Assembly (NCBI GenBank): GCA_964636895.1
Contig: CAZWUW010000014.1
Location: 1 to 42,577, forward strand
Direction of reading: 5' to 3'
Origin: CAZWUW01 sp964636895
GTDB lineage: Bacteria; Bacillota; Thermincolia; Thermincolales; CAZWUW01
DNA: 42,577 nucleotides
Positions 40,411 to 42,577 of the stretch are shown in pieces (positions within the stretch are counted from its first letter, which is position 1; each line of letters starts with the position of its first letter). Below the pieces are notes generated by a model that was not told the DNA's origin, made no database searches, and saw only the letters and a list, made by a program, of their open reading frames with translations. Position numbers and translations under genes: made by a program.

Positions 40411-42577
40411 ATGTTTTTCTGGGGGAGAAGATGGCTGCTGTCGTTTTTGGCCGGCCTGCTGGTTTTATTGCCGGCTGTTAGTGCAGCGGCCGCACCGGCC
40501 GGCGATAAAAAAACGGTTGTAACGGTTAAGGCGACAGGGGCTTTTGGCAATCATGCCAAACAGGGGGCCTGGCTGCCTCTGCAAGTGGAGGTCACCAATA
40601 ATGGACCGGATCTGCAGGGGAAACTGCGGCTGGTTTACAGTAATAAAGAAGAATTTTTAGCGGATTACACCAGTAAAGCGGTGGTGCCCCGGGGGGCTAC
40701 CAAGCGGTTTGATATGTATGTACCGGTTAATCAGTTTTTAGGCGGGCTGAGGGTGGAAGTGGTCACTGACCAAGGGACGGTGGCCAAAGGCAAAGTGGAT
40801 ATTAATTTTCATTCTTTTGATCAGCCGGTGATTGGCGTATTGGACCGGCCGGACAGTGAATTCGGGGCCTTAACCGGGATGCGCCTGCCCAATGGAAATA
40901 CCCCGGCGCTAATTACCCTTAAGCATGAAAACTTTCCGGATAAAGCGGAATTATTGGCTTTTTTTGACGCCCTGGTGTTTGCTGATGTAAATCTGCAGCT
41001 TAATGCCGGGCAGACCGGGGCACTGATACGCTGGGTCAATCAGGGCGGTACGCTGGTACTGGCCGGTGGACCTGGCTGGGCAAAGGTGCTGCCTGGTTTA
41101 CCACCGGAGCTGCAGCCGGTGGAGGTTACGGGGACAGCGGCCAAAAAACTGGACTCGCTGCCTTTGATCATGGGCAAGGGATCAATGCAGCCACCTGCTG
41201 GGACGGTACAGGTGGCAAATATTAGCAGTGCTAAAGGCAAAGGTATTTATGTGCATGCCGGGGAGCCGCTGGCAATAGAACAGACTGTCGGCAGCGGCAA
41301 GGTAGTGTTCCTGACCTTTGATCCTTTTCTAGAGCCGCTGGCCGGTTGGAGCGGGACCAAGTTCATCTGGCAGGACCTGCTTTTAGCCGGCAGGGAAAAT
41401 ATGACTAAAGCAGGGTACGGTGGGGCTGGCTTTAAAGGACTTTTTGGCGGTAACAACTCATGGGCGCTGTCTGAAGCGTTAAATACCATCCCGGCCATGG
41501 AACTGCCGTCCCTTAAAGGTACAGTTATATTGTTGGTATTATATGTTTTTATCGTCGGTTTCCTAAATTACCTGATTCTGAAGAAACTTGACAAACGGGA
41601 GTGGGCCTGGTTTACGGTGCCGGCGCTGGCCTTTGTTTTTGTGGCGGTTATTTATGTGGCCTCATTTCAGGAGCGGCGTAGCGAAGTACTGTCTCATCAA
41701 ATCAATATCGTGGATTTGCATGCCCAAAATACCCAGGCCAGGGTTACTACTTTAACCGGGATTTTTGCCCCCAACCGCAGTAAATATGTAGTGGATTTAA
41801 AAGGCAAGCAGTTGGTTTATGCCTTGCCCGCCAATGGTGAACCGCCTATGCAGGTTAGCGGTAAAATGCCGGCGGCCAGGGTAATGGTGGAACAGAATGT
41901 CGAAACGACCAAGATTGAATTGCGGGATATGCGGTCATGGATGATGCGCGGTTTTGGCACCGCCGGTGAAACTAATCTCAAAGGCGGACTTGTCGGGGAA
42001 ATCACCCGGCAGGACAAAAAGTGGCTGGGAGTGATTACCAACAATACCGAGTACGATTTTACCGACGGGCTGCTCCTGTCTCCTTTTGGTTATAAGAAGG
42101 TAGGTGCTATAAAAGCGGGTGGCAAGATAACCGTGGAAATCCCGTTGCTAAAAGTCAACCAGCTTAGTTCCGGCATGCCTTTTTATCACCAGATTTATAA
42201 CCCCGCCGCCAATTGGCAGGGTCAGGGCATCCCGCCGCTGCAAAACCAGCAGGATTTCCTGCGGCAGCGGGTGCTGGAATCCCTTTTTAGTGAAGAAGGC
42301 GGGCAAGTTAACAATGGCCGGTTGTTGTTCCTGGGGTGGTCTGACCAACAGGTGCGGGGAGCTTTGACTTTACAGGATGAGGGGATTAAGAAGTATTACA
42401 CTACCTTGTTTAAAACTTCCCTGTCGCTGCGCACAGACCCAAATAATTTGCAGGTACCGCCAGGGTTTATCAACGGGCGTTTGATGGATTCCAAAAATGT
42501 CGGCATAGGTCCGGGGACCATTCATCTGCAGCCAAATTCGGAGGTGGTTTACCAGTTGGAACTCCCGGCCGGTAAAT
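40411..42577 (+). CDS. Large exported membrane protein, 3' truncated
   Basis: The frame from ATG 40411 (after AAGGGGGATAAC) stays open for 722 codons to the window end. A signal peptide (RRWLLSFLAGLLVLLPAVSAAAA) leads to a beta-rich domain (about 35-130, with PLQVEVTNNGPDLQGKL), then an alpha/beta region (about 135-300) with VNQGGTLVLAGGPGW and GKVVFLTFDPF, reminiscent of glutamine-amidotransferase-like folds in bacterial membrane proteins but without a seen catalytic triad. Two membrane helices (about 370-395 and 401-420) flank LILKKLDKREWAW, after which a further long soluble part runs on. I do not recognise the family. It is divergent from the S-layer gene and shares its regulatory region. 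Confidence 0.85.
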   Translation, partial: MFFWGRRWLLSFLAGLLVLLPAVSAAAAPAGDKKTVVTVKATGAFGNHAKQGAWLPLQVEVTNNGPDLQGKLRLVYSNKEEFLADYTSKAVVPRGATKRFDMYVPVNQFLGGLRVEVVTDQGTVAKGKVDINFHSFDQPVIGVLDRPDSEFGALTGMRLPNGNTPALITLKHENFPDKAELLAFFDALVFADVNLQLNAGQTGALIRWVNQGGTLVLAGGPGWAKVLPGLPPELQPVEVTGTAAKKLDSLPLIMGKGSMQPPAGTVQVANISSAKGKGIYVHAGEPLAIEQTVGSGKVVFLTFDPFLEPLAGWSGTKFIWQDLLLAGRENMTKAGYGGAGFKGLFGGNNSWALSEALNTIPAMELPSLKGTVILLVLYVFIVGFLNYLILKKLDKREWAWFTVPALAFVFVAVIYVASFQERRSEVLSHQINIVDLHAQNTQARVTTLTGIFAPNRSKYVVDLKGKQLVYALPANGEPPMQVSGKMPAARVMVEQNVETTKIELRDMRSWMMRGFGTAGETNLKGGLVGEITRQDKKWLGVITNNTEYDFTDGLLLSPFGYKKVGAIKAGGKITVEIPLLKVNQLSSGMPFYHQIYNPAANWQGQGIPPLQNQQDFLRQRVLESLFSEEGGQVNNGRLLFLGWSDQQVRGALTLQDEGIKKYYTTLFKTSLSLRTDPNNLQVPPGFINGRLMDSKNVGIGPGTIHLQPNSEVVYQLELPAGK

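Noticed and set aside
41898..41904. TGTCGAA match inside the large exported protein
   Set aside because: It is in coding sequence, far from any promoter, so it is treated as a chance match.
1..42577. CRISPR array, tRNA or rRNA genes
   Set aside because: No regularly spaced direct repeats with unique spacers and no conserved tRNA or rRNA stretches were recognised on either strand.

Overview
The window looks like chromosome from an anaerobic, spore-forming, Gram-positive bacterium of the Desulfotomaculum/Pelotomaculum type (Peptococcaceae and relatives). The evidence is indirect: typical Firmicute operon orders (yicC-remA-gmk-rpoZ-coaBC-metK; priA-def-fmt-...-rsmB-rlmN-prpC-stk-rsgA-rpe), lysine synthesis through dapL, many TTG starts behind strong Shine-Dalgarno sites, ferredoxin-like proteins, a membrane-anchored decaheme cytochrome, and several exact copies of the Spo0A box. 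G+C looks close to 50 % by eye. No rRNA, tRNA, CRISPR array, phage or transposase gene was seen.

Layout. 1-2.7 kb: end of a pyrimidine operon (pyrK partial, pyrD, pyrF, pyrE), closed by a four-unit tandem repeat and two back-to-back terminators. 2.85-4.7 kb (minus): rqcH, ribosome rescue. 4.8-6.9 kb: dapF and dapL. 6.9-7.75 kb: a promoter, a long leader and an unknown four-helix membrane protein. 7.8-12.5 kb: yicC, remA, gmk, rpoZ, coaBC, metK. 12.5-15.6 kb: an accessory stretch with a GNAT-like protein, a decaheme c-type cytochrome, a block of nested inverted repeats and a cysteine-rich iron-sulfur protein. 15.6-32.6 kb: a long run of closely spaced genes from priA to a histone-deacetylase-fold protein. 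It carries translation, RNA-modification and cell-wall signalling genes (fhaA, fhaB, PP2C phosphatase, SEDS polymerase, PBP, PASTA kinase). 32.7-33.4 kb: an AT-rich nucleotidyltransferase/HEPN pair. 33.5-37.4 kb: an FMN riboswitch and ribD-ribE-ribBA-ribH. 37.4-40.1 kb (minus): a large S-layer-homology protein. From 40.4 kb: a large exported protein that runs off the window.

How the parts fit. Most genes are housekeeping. The more unusual content is in three places. First, the cell-wall signalling block has the gene order known from Actinobacteria (fhaA-fhaB-pstP-rodA-pbpA-kinase) fused to the Firmicute order (prpC-prkC-rsgA-rpe). Second, the exact heptamer TGTCGAA (Spo0A box) occurs five times in non-coding DNA: three times between the divergent S-layer and exported-protein genes, once before the GNAT gene and once before the decaheme cytochrome, where it overlaps a sigma-H-like promoter. 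This suggests that the surface and electron-transfer genes respond to entry into stationary phase or sporulation. Third, the S-layer protein body appears to be nine divergent tandem modules of about 70-75 residues. All functions are inferred from sequence reading alone; no searches were run.
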